A stretch of DNA of 64,000 bases, taken from assembly GCF_965198245.1 (NCBI RefSeq), contig NZ_OZ240249.1, forward strand, positions 3,968,001-4,032,000, written 5' to 3'. The stretch comes from Poriferisodalis sp965198245. GTDB taxonomy: Bacteria > Actinomycetota > Acidimicrobiia > Acidimicrobiales > Poriferisodalaceae. Below, one piece after another: positions 17,100-23,802 of the stretch. The notes below the pieces were generated by a model, which made no database searches, was not told where the DNA came from, and saw only the letters and a list, made by a program, of their open reading frames with translations. Each line of letters starts with the position of its first letter. Positions within the stretch are counted from its first letter, which is position 1. The position numbers and the translations under genes were made by a program.

Positions 17100-18349
17100 A
17101 CGCTGGGGTTGGCGGGGATTGCCAGCTCCAGGCGCGGGGCCAAGTCGATGTTGTGGAAGTTCTGGAGCCGCTCGATGGTCTCCGCGTAGCGCTCACGCTT
17201 TCTGGCCTCGCGCTCTGGAGCACGCTCAGCGAACTCGGGCATGACTTCCCGGGCGAACAGCTCCATCGACTCGCAGATGTCCTCGTGGCGGTTTCGGCCC
17301 GCCTGGCTCACGAAGATCAGCTCGTCCACCCCGGCGTCCTCGTAGGCGCGCACGAAGTCGCGAATCTGATCGGGCGTGCCGATGCAGCCACGCAGCGAGT
17401 CGAGCCCGCCCTCCTCGATGCCCGTGCCGTCGTCAGCCCTGGCCTCGTCGACCTGGGCGTTCAGCTTCTCGAAGCCCATCTCGGCACGGTTCTGCTCGAA
17501 CTCGGTCCAGATGTCGGTGCGGCCTGGCGTATGGGTGCCGAATTGGTAGTAGTGCAGCAGCGAGTAGGCGAAGAAGTGGAAGCCGTCGAGACCCCGGTCC
17601 AGCGCCGTCTGCTCGTCCGGGTGGCACATGAAGCCCGTCGTCACTGCGATGTTCGGGTTCGGCGCCAGGCCCACCGGGTCGGTGCACGCCTCGAACGCTG
17701 CGTAGTAGTCGGCGACCCACTGCTTCGCTTCCTCAGGATTGATGAACGCGAAGCTCAGCGCCCCGATGCCCCGGCTGCCCGCCATCAGGATCGTGTCGCG
17801 CTGGCTGCACGCCACCCAGATGGGCGGGTGCGGGCGCTGGGTGGGCTTGGGCACCACATTGCGGGCCGGCATCGAGAAGAACTTGCCGGTGTGCCCTTCG
17901 TACGGCGTCTGCGACATCATCTTGGCGATCTCGGGGACCGCCTCTTCCCACATCGAGCGCTTGTCGGCCCGCTCGATCTCGAAGCCCAGCAGCTCCATGT
18001 CGCTCGACGTCTCGCCGGTGCCGAACTCGACCCGACCATTCGAGATGATGTCGAGCGTTCCGATGCGCTCCGCAACCCGGGCGGGGTGGTTGTAGCCCGG
18101 CAGCACCGGCACGATGCCGTGGCCGATGTGGATGTTCTCCGTCGTCGCGGCGCACGCTGCCAGGAACACCTCAGGCGCGGACGAGTGCGAGTACTCCTCC
18201 AAGAAGTGGTGCTCCACCTCCCACACTGTGCTGAAGCCGAGCTTGTCGGCGAGCTGGACCTGCTCGAGGGCCTCGTGGACCACCCGTGCCTCGGCCCCGT
18301 CGTCCCACGGGCGCGGCAATTGATGCTCGTAGAAGATGCTGAAACGCAT
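17096..18349 (-). CDS. LLM-class flavin-dependent oxidoreductase (luciferase-like)
   Basis: 417 residues. The N-terminal MRFSIFYEHQLPRPW, the WEVEHHF motif near residue 43, GIVPVLPGYNHPARVAERI near residue 83, and GRVEFGTGE are typical of long luciferase-like monooxygenases in actinobacteria. The central PTQRPHPPIWVAC segment is the conserved barrel strand next to the flavin. It should use reduced FMN or F420, with unknown substrate. It is longer than and only distantly related to the two other LLM genes in this window. The gene converges with typA so tightly that the two stop codons occupy the same four bases. Confidence 0.85.
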   Translation of the reverse strand: MRFSIFYEHQLPRPWDDGAEARVVHEALEQVQLADKLGFSTVWEVEHHFLEEYSHSSAPEVFLAACAATTENIHIGHGIVPVLPGYNHPARVAERIGTLDIISNGRVEFGTGETSSDMELLGFEIERADKRSMWEEAVPEIAKMMSQTPYEGHTGKFFSMPARNVVPKPTQRPHPPIWVACSQRDTILMAGSRGIGALSFAFINPEEAKQWVADYYAAFEACTDPVGLAPNPNIAVTTGFMCHPDEQTALDRGLDGFHFFAYSLLHYYQFGTHTPGRTDIWTEFEQNRAEMGFEKLNAQVDEARADDGTGIEEGGLDSLRGCIGTPDQIRDFVRAYEDAGVDELIFVSQAGRNRHEDICESMELFAREVMPEFAERAPEREARKRERYAETIERLQNFHNIDLAPRLELAIPANPSV

Positions 18350-18394
18350 GGCGATTCCCCGTGTCTTCTTGGAGGTTGTAGGCCGTTGGGCTGA

Positions 18395-19546
18395 TCAGCC
18401 GGCGGCCGCGATGCTGGCGAAGGCCGAGTCCACGATGCGGCCGCCGCGGGGGTCGCCGGTGATGGCGGCGTCCATCTTGTTCATCACATAGGACACCGAC
18501 GCCCGCACGTCGAAATCGACGACGGCGACCGAGCCGCCCCAGCCGCCCCAGAACATGTGGTTCGGGTTCGGGCTGCTCACCCAGCCTTCGAGCTCGCGGG
18601 CGAAGCCGATGCCGTGTCGCAACCGCATGTACAGCACGTCGTCGACGTTGTCGATCTGCTCCTCGAGGCCCTTACGCGCCCCCGCCTCGGACATGATCCG
18701 AATCCCGTCAACTTCGCCTCCGCAGGCCAGCATCGAGTGGATCCGTGCAATGGAGCGGGCATTGCCGATGCCACCCGCGGCCGGGATCTCGGCCGCACGC
18801 CACTCCCGAGTCCGAGGCTCGGTGGCGTCAAGCAGGCAGCTCATCAGCGTGCGTGCGCAGATCGAGTCCAGCTCAACCTTCACCCCGTTGATCTCCAGTC
18901 CCTCAGACAGGACCTCTGGCGGAAGCAACTCCCCCATCCGGTGATCCTCAGAGGCGGGCAGGCTCATGTGGAAGTCAGCACCCAGCGGCCCGGCGATCTC
19001 GTCGCGGAACCAGTCAGCCATGCGCTCGCCGGTGATGCGGTACAAGATCTCGCCCTCAAGGTTGCCTTGGGTGACAGCGTGATAGCCGGACTTGGTGCCC
19101 GGCTCCCACCAGAGTTCCTGGGCTGCGAGGCACTCGGCAATGGCGTCGAGGTCGTACAGGTCGGCAGCTGTCGCCGGCGGCACGAAGCCGGGCACACCTG
19201 CTGTGTGCGACATGACGTGGCGGACCAGCACGCCTTCCTTGCCGTTCTGGGCAAATTCGGGCCAGTACTGGCATACGGGAGCGTCGAAGTCCAACTCGCC
19301 TCGGTCGGCGAGCGCCAGCATCGCTGTCGCCGCCATGGTCTTGGTGGTGGAGTACACATTGACGATCGTGTCGCTCTCCCACGGATCGCCGTTGGGACCG
19401 GCGTCACCGGCCCAGATGTCCACGACGGACTCGCCGTCGACCGTCACGGCCGCCGCTGCACCGACTTCAAGACCTTCGGCGAAGTTCTGCTCAAAGGCGT
19501 CACGAACTGCCTCGAAGCCCTCTTTGCACGTCCCGTGAATCTCCAT
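18395..19546 (-). CDS. Serine hydrolase of the beta-lactamase (class C / esterase EstB) family
   Basis: 383 residues from the ATG at 19546, chosen because AAGGGGGG lies at proper distance upstream and the family similarity begins here. An upstream in-frame extension to 19645 is without similarity. The catalytic SxxK motif is YSTTKT (Ser66, Lys69). The second-motif Tyr is probably in KSGYHAVTQGN (about residue 154), and LVRHVMSHTAGVPGF is the conserved helix of this family. There is no signal peptide, which argues for an intracellular esterase or peptidase rather than a resistance beta-lactamase. It follows the LLM gene's start by 45 bases on the same strand, so the pair may be an operon. Confidence 0.85.
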   Translation of the reverse strand: MEIHGTCKEGFEAVRDAFEQNFAEGLEVGAAAAVTVDGESVVDIWAGDAGPNGDPWESDTIVNVYSTTKTMAATAMLALADRGELDFDAPVCQYWPEFAQNGKEGVLVRHVMSHTAGVPGFVPPATAADLYDLDAIAECLAAQELWWEPGTKSGYHAVTQGNLEGEILYRITGERMADWFRDEIAGPLGADFHMSLPASEDHRMGELLPPEVLSEGLEINGVKVELDSICARTLMSCLLDATEPRTREWRAAEIPAAGGIGNARSIARIHSMLACGGEVDGIRIMSEAGARKGLEEQIDNVDDVLYMRLRHGIGFARELEGWVSSPNPNHMFWGGWGGSVAVVDFDVRASVSYVMNKMDAAITGDPRGGRIVDSAFASIAAAG

Positions 19547-19678
19547 GAACTGCCCCCCTTGCGGTGCCAGCCCGCTGGGCCAACACGTCTGGGGTTCATC
19601 ATTGCAGTCGAGACCAGGGGTCGCCCAAGCCGGATCTGCGCTCAATCGGCGGCGGCCGGCACGTGACGATGGCGGGGC

Positions 19679-20641
19679 TCAGTTCGTAGGCGCAGTGATC
19701 GGCGGGGCGTCGCCGAAATCGGCCCAGTCCGTGACGACCCTGAAGGTTCCGGTGCCGTCGATGGTGGCGCTGTAGCTCACCCGTCGGATGAGATCGTCAC
19801 CGTCGACCCAGACGTCGAGCTGGATGCCGTCGGGCTGGGTGGCTGGCGCCTGGCTCGTCATCATCATGAACATGCCGAGCGACATGTGGAAGCCGGCCCC
19901 TGCGCCGGCAGGCGTGGTGTGGGTGCGGTAGTGCGCCACTGCGGTGCCATCGAGGTTCTCGTCACCCACGTCAATGAAGTCGTAGAGACCTCCGAGGTCG
20001 TCGACCGCGACGCCGAACGTCAGGTTCGACTGGATGGGTCCGACGGAGCCTGGAGCATCTGTCTCGGAAGCAATCGGAATGGGACCCTCCCATGGTCCCT
20101 CCGCAACCGAACGGTACGCCTGACCGTCGACGATGACCTCGGTGTAGGAGTCCATCTGCGGGATGCCCACCTCCGGCAGGGCGGGTCCGGGGGTCAGCCG
20201 GTACTGGACGTTCCCGTCCGAGAACGTCGCCTCGACGGTCAATTCCCACGGCTCAGCGAAGTCGTCGAAGTCGAACGTGACCGTCGTCTGCGAGGTGGCG
20301 GAGTCGCTGACCTGAATCGTGGCCTCGACGGCCTGGTGCACCGCAGCAGTCGCGTCGCGGCCGGTGCCCGTGTCGTAGGCGACGATCGTCGACGCTGCTA
20401 CGAGTGAGATCACGACGGCTGCAGCAGCGGCATTGATCCACCGCTGACGAGCGTGTGGACCGAATGGGGATGCGCTGCGAAGCGTTCGAACGGGCGGTGG
20501 TGCGTCTCCGGTGTCCGCCAGGATCATCTCCAGCGTCCACGCCGGGTCCGGGTCGGTCGCTGATGCGAGCGAATCGACGTTGACCGGGTTGGCTCGGCGC
20601 AGCTCGATGAGCAGAGCGTCGTGGATATCGGTGCCGGTCAT
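19679..20641 (-). CDS. Single-pass membrane protein coupled to an ECF sigma factor (anti-sigma-like, with LppX/LolA-like outer domain)
   Basis: 320 residues. Residues 1-85 are cytoplasmic with no recognised zinc motif. One transmembrane helix (about 90-108, AAAAAVVISLVAASTIVAY) is followed by a roughly 210-residue extracytoplasmic domain rich in beta strands (VTFDFDDFAEPWELTVEA, YTEVIVDGQAYRSV, IQLDVWVDGDDLIRRVSY), reminiscent of LppX/LprG/LolA-type lipid-binding folds. Its ATG overlaps the sigma factor stop by four bases (ATGA), the usual arrangement for a sigma/anti-sigma pair. I infer that it tethers or senses for the sigma factor. The fold assignment is by pattern only. Confidence 0.7.
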   Translation of the reverse strand: MTGTDIHDALLIELRRANPVNVDSLASATDPDPAWTLEMILADTGDAPPPVRTLRSASPFGPHARQRWINAAAAAVVISLVAASTIVAYDTGTGRDATAAVHQAVEATIQVSDSATSQTTVTFDFDDFAEPWELTVEATFSDGNVQYRLTPGPALPEVGIPQMDSYTEVIVDGQAYRSVAEGPWEGPIPIASETDAPGSVGPIQSNLTFGVAVDDLGGLYDFIDVGDENLDGTAVAHYRTHTTPAGAGAGFHMSLGMFMMMTSQAPATQPDGIQLDVWVDGDDLIRRVSYSATIDGTGTFRVVTDWADFGDAPPITAPTN

Positions 20642-21294
20642 TGGGCCTTCCTTGCCGAATCGTCGTCGGGCCGCTCTGGCTCATGCTCATCGACCCGTTC
20701 TCTTGCTGCCTGTCCGCGTCGGCGCAGCTCTTTCACGTTCGATTCGCCCGCCTCTGAGTGGTCGAGATGCTCGAGGTGCTCAAGGCGCGCGGCGAGCCGT
20801 TTGCGAGCCCGGTGGACACGGATCGCCGAGGCGTTGGCCGAGATGCCCAGAACCTGCCCGATCTCGCCATGGCTGAGTTCCTCCCAAGCCACGAGCATGA
20901 GCACCTCACGATCGGCCTCGGACAGGGAGTCGAGTGCCGTTCGCAGCAGTGTCGAACGGTCATCAGCGACATCGGCGACACTGTCGAACGCCTCTGGAGG
21001 GTTCGCAATGCGCAGCCGATCATGCGCTGCTTGGCGTCGCCTATTCGAGCGTGCGGCGTTGCGGATCATGTTGCGGGCCACGCCGAACAGCCACAGCCGT
21101 TCGGAGCCGTCGGGAAGGTCGTCGCGCCGGCGCCACGCTGTCAAGAACGTGTCGGCGACGACCTCATCGGCGGTTGCGTGGTCCACCCGGCGACGCGCGT
21201 ACGCGAGCAGCGGCCGGTACGTCTCGAAATAGACATCCCGGAACCAATCCTTGTCGTGGGCACCTAGCATGCAGACAGCCATCATGGCTGTCAT
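20638..21294 (-). CDS. ECF-type RNA polymerase sigma factor
   Basis: 218 residues. Region 2 is visible as YRPLLAYARRRVDHATADE and ADTFLTAWRR followed by LWLFGVARNMIRN (about residues 27-80). Region 4 is LSEADREVLMLVAWEELSHG followed by the helix-turn-helix IGQVLGISANASAIRVHRARKRL (about 122-170). The C-terminal about 45 residues are charged and probably disordered. It directs RNA polymerase to a regulon that cannot be deduced here and is translationally coupled to the membrane protein downstream. The first codons (MTAMMAVCMLGAHDKDWF) contain several possible starts. 21294 is the longest, and the Met eight codons in (21270) is an alternative. Confidence 0.88.
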   Translation of the reverse strand: MTAMMAVCMLGAHDKDWFRDVYFETYRPLLAYARRRVDHATADEVVADTFLTAWRRRDDLPDGSERLWLFGVARNMIRNAARSNRRRQAAHDRLRIANPPEAFDSVADVADDRSTLLRTALDSLSEADREVLMLVAWEELSHGEIGQVLGISANASAIRVHRARKRLAARLEHLEHLDHSEAGESNVKELRRRGQAARERVDEHEPERPDDDSARKAQ

Positions 21295-21369
21295 GTCCGG
21301 ACCCGCCCGACTCTTTCACCATGGCAGCGCAAGGCTGCAGGCACCAACGACAGTCAAGCGTGGTGCGAC

Positions 21370-21480
21370 ACAGGATCGGCCGAGTTTGCGCCATCCGAGA
21401 TCACCGAGGGCACCCAAGCGGACATTCGTGCGAACGAGGCCGTCATCGACGCCTACCTTGGTTCCGAGGTCCACACATGA
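21370..21480 (+). pseudogene. Remnant of livG C-terminus (branched-chain amino-acid ABC ATPase)
   Basis: In frame with the TGA at 21478-21480, the last codons read EITEGTQADIRANEAVIDAY then LGSEVHT. This aligns with the C-terminus of the LivG domain at 26560-26640 (EGTPAEIRVNEAVVDAYLGS). Upstream of about base 21370 the frame has no ABC similarity, so only about 30 residues survive. It sits directly before livF, where livG normally lies. The likely history is loss of an ancestral livG, with the function now in the fused gene at 23803-26643. Its stop overlaps the first ATG of the 14-nt repeat chain. Confidence 0.75.
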
Positions 21481-21584
21481 GCCCAGTCACATGAACACAG
21501 TCACATGAACCCAGTCACATGAGCCCAGTCACATGAACCCAGTCACATGAACCCAGTCACATGAACCCAGTCACATGAACCCAG
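21477..21584 (+). repeat. Eight-copy 14-nt repeat: chain of seven ATGA-coupled mini-ORFs ahead of livF
   Basis: ATG codons occur at 21477, 21491, 21505, 21519, 21533, 21547, 21561 and 21575, exactly 14 bases apart. Units 1-7 each encode a five-codon peptide (ATGAACCCAGTCACATGA, MNPVT, with small variants) whose TGA overlaps the following ATG as ATGA. The eighth ATG is the livF start. The livG remnant's TGA overlaps the first ATG in the same way, so translation could in principle step through the whole chain. Confidence 0.9.
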
Positions 21585-22339
21585 GGGAAGCCCCGACCCC
21601 GAACGGCAGCGCCGCTACGGCGCCCGCGCTGGACGTACGGAACCTGGTTGCCGGTTGGGGCGGCGTGCCGGCCGTGCGTGACCTGTCCCTGCACGTCCAT
21701 CCCGGCGAAGTGGTGGCGCTTCTGGGACCCAACGGCGCCGGCAAGACGACCACGCTGTTGACCATCGCAGGGGTCTTGAAGCCCATCGACGGCGAGATCG
21801 ATGTGCTCGGCATGCCTCTCGACGGTGCCAGCGCACATCAGGTGGCCCGCAGGGGCGCCGCGTTGTTGCCCGAGGATCGCGGCATCTTCTTCCAGCTCAG
21901 CGTGGCGGAGAACCTGCGCCTGCACCGCCACCGTCGCAGCGAAGTCACCGAAGCTGACGTGGTGGGCTGGTTCCCGGCCCTGGGGGATCTTCTGGACCGC
22001 CGGACGGGACTGCTCTCAGGCGGCGAACAGCAGATGCTGGCACTGGGCTGCAAGCTCATCGCCGATCCGAAGCTCCTGATGGTGGACGAGATGAGCCTCG
22101 GCCTCGCCCCGATCATTGTGGAGCGGCTGCTTCCGGTAGTGCGACGCATAGCCGACGAGACGGGCACGGCAGTGCTGCTGGTCGAGCAGCACGTGCACGC
22201 CGCGCTGGCGATCGCCGACCGGGCGTACGTGCTGAATCATGGCGAGCTGGCGCTGTCAGGAACTGCCGACGAATTGGCGCAGCGTCCCGAGGTGCTTGAG
22301 GCCAGCTATCTCGGCGAGCGCACACTCAACCACGAGTAG
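21575..22339 (+). CDS. livF: Branched-chain amino-acid-type ABC transporter ATP-binding protein LivF
   Basis: 254 residues. Walker A is LLGPNGAGKTTTL (about 49-61), the ABC signature LLSGGEQQMLALG (about 146-158), Walker B LLMVDEMSLGLAP (about 168-180), and the H-loop lies in LLVEQHVHAAL. The sequence follows LivF rather than LivG, with RGAALLPEDRGIFFQLSVAENL after the Q-loop. It should energise import together with the fused LivHMG protein and the binding protein downstream. The first about 10 residues (MNPGEAPTPNGS) derive from the repeat unit and are unlike normal LivF. The ATG at 21575 is therefore the last link of the repeat chain, and no conventional ribosome-binding site precedes it. 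Confidence 0.93.
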   Translation: MNPGEAPTPNGSAATAPALDVRNLVAGWGGVPAVRDLSLHVHPGEVVALLGPNGAGKTTTLLTIAGVLKPIDGEIDVLGMPLDGASAHQVARRGAALLPEDRGIFFQLSVAENLRLHRHRRSEVTEADVVGWFPALGDLLDRRTGLLSGGEQQMLALGCKLIADPKLLMVDEMSLGLAPIIVERLLPVVRRIADETGTAVLLVEQHVHAALAIADRAYVLNHGELALSGTADELAQRPEVLEASYLGERTLNHE

Positions 22340-22352
22340 CGTCGTGGACCTC

Positions 22353-23744
22353 ATGACATCTCGACTGTCTCGACTGTCTCGACTGCTCGCACTGCTCTTC
22401 GCCTTCGGCCTCGCCGCTGCCGCATGCGGCGGCTCCGACGACGGTGTCGCCGCTGAAGAGCCTGCAGCCACCACCGAATCCGACGTTGGCGCCGACACGA
22501 CAGACGCCGAAGTCACCACCGACGACGGCGACGGCGCAGCTGACGCCTCGGCGGGTGATGGCGGTGATGGAGCCGGCGACGGCAGCGGTGACACCTCAGA
22601 CGACACGACTGCCGTCGACCGCACGGGCGAAGTCATCAAGGTGGGCTACGTCAACAACGAGGGAGGCGCTATCTCGCTGCCCGAATTGCGAGTCGGCGGT
22701 GAGGTGGCAATCCAGACCATCAATGAATCCGGCGGGATCAACGGGGCGATGATCGAGCCGATCGTCTGCCTGTCCGACGGCACGCCTGAAGGTGCCATCA
22801 ACTGCGCCATCAAGCTCATCGAGGAAGACGTCGTCCTCGCCTACATGGGACTCGAACTGTCCTCAGAAGCAGCGATCCACCTGTGGCTCGACGCCGGTAT
22901 CCCCTATGTCTCGTCAAACTCGTGGGGCCCCACCGAGAGAAACAGTCCTGGCGCGTTCCTGCTGCACGCGGCATCCGGGGCCTACGCCGTGGGCCCGGCC
23001 AAGACGTTCAAGGATCTGGGCATCGACCACATCGGCGTGATCACCCAGGACTCGCCCACCGGCTTGGACTTCCTGGACAACATCATCGGGCCCGTCCTCG
23101 AACACAACGGGATCGAGATGGTGCGCATCGTGGTCGATTCCTCAGCACCCGACTGGACCGCCGCAATCGCGGCGGCGCAGACGGCGGGCGTCGAAGGACT
23201 CATGGGCCAGCTGGACGAGTTCGGCTGTATCGGCATGGTCGGGTCGGCTGCCGCGAGCGGCTTCGACAAGCCGATCTTCGCCGGCTCATGCACCATCTAC
23301 ATCGACCTGCTGGGTCCGGCCGCACTGGGCACCTACACCCAGGGCGACCAGTGGATTCCGTCGATCCAACAATTCGCACCACCCGAGATCGCGGAGCGTC
23401 TCGAGGCATTCAGGGAGGACATGACAGCCGCTGGTTACGCGAACATGATCGACGGCTTCGCTGTGGCCCCGTATTCGGCGTGGCGCGAGCTGGAGTTCAT
23501 CCTGGAGACCATCGAAGGCCCGATCACGCCCGAGTCGATCATTGCGGCCTTTGGCAATGCAGGCGAGACCCCTGGCTGGTTCGGTCCCAACCTGCGTTGC
23601 GGCCAAGCGCCATGGCCAGCGGAGTCCTCGCACTGCACGTCGGAGATCATGGTCTGGCAGATCCAAGAACGCGATGACGGAACGGTGGGCCGGGTACCGA
23701 TCGGCGGTGGTTTCTTCGACGCCTATTCCTACAGCGGCTTCTAG
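22353..23744 (+). CDS. livK: LivK/LivJ-like periplasmic-binding lipoprotein of the ABC importer
   Basis: 463 residues from the ATG at 22353. A lipoprotein signal (SRLSRLSRLLALLFAFGLAA then AACG, probable lipidated Cys25) is followed by an Asp/Glu/Ala/Gly-rich linker to about residue 95, then a type I periplasmic-binding domain: VIKVGYVNNEGGAISLPELR, AIQTINESGGINGAMIEPIV, and GAFLLHAASGAYAVGPAKTF. It is the solute receptor anchored outside the membrane. Ligands of this family include branched-chain amino acids, amides, urea and aromatic acids, so specificity is open. The signal peptide is encoded by a 9-nt tandem repeat (tctcgactg). The gene follows livF by 13 bases and precedes livHMG by 58, clearly one operon. 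Confidence 0.9.
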   Translation: MTSRLSRLSRLLALLFAFGLAAAACGGSDDGVAAEEPAATTESDVGADTTDAEVTTDDGDGAADASAGDGGDGAGDGSGDTSDDTTAVDRTGEVIKVGYVNNEGGAISLPELRVGGEVAIQTINESGGINGAMIEPIVCLSDGTPEGAINCAIKLIEEDVVLAYMGLELSSEAAIHLWLDAGIPYVSSNSWGPTERNSPGAFLLHAASGAYAVGPAKTFKDLGIDHIGVITQDSPTGLDFLDNIIGPVLEHNGIEMVRIVVDSSAPDWTAAIAAAQTAGVEGLMGQLDEFGCIGMVGSAAASGFDKPIFAGSCTIYIDLLGPAALGTYTQGDQWIPSIQQFAPPEIAERLEAFREDMTAAGYANMIDGFAVAPYSAWRELEFILETIEGPITPESIIAAFGNAGETPGWFGPNLRCGQAPWPAESSHCTSEIMVWQIQERDDGTVGRVPIGGGFFDAYSYSGF

Positions 23745-23802
23745 ACGCGAGACGCCCTGAGACGCGCAGAGCAATCAGACATGAGGGGTCGGCCCGACTG
23801 AA

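Noticed and set aside
13276..18394. Long frames opposite the carboxylesterase and the LLM gene (13276-15189 minus, 16988-18394 plus)
   Set aside because: Antisense to convincing genes. Composition is typical of codon-position shadowing.
18395..19546. Secreted beta-lactamase conferring resistance
   Set aside because: No signal peptide from the chosen start, and the motifs fit the broad serine esterase/peptidase family.
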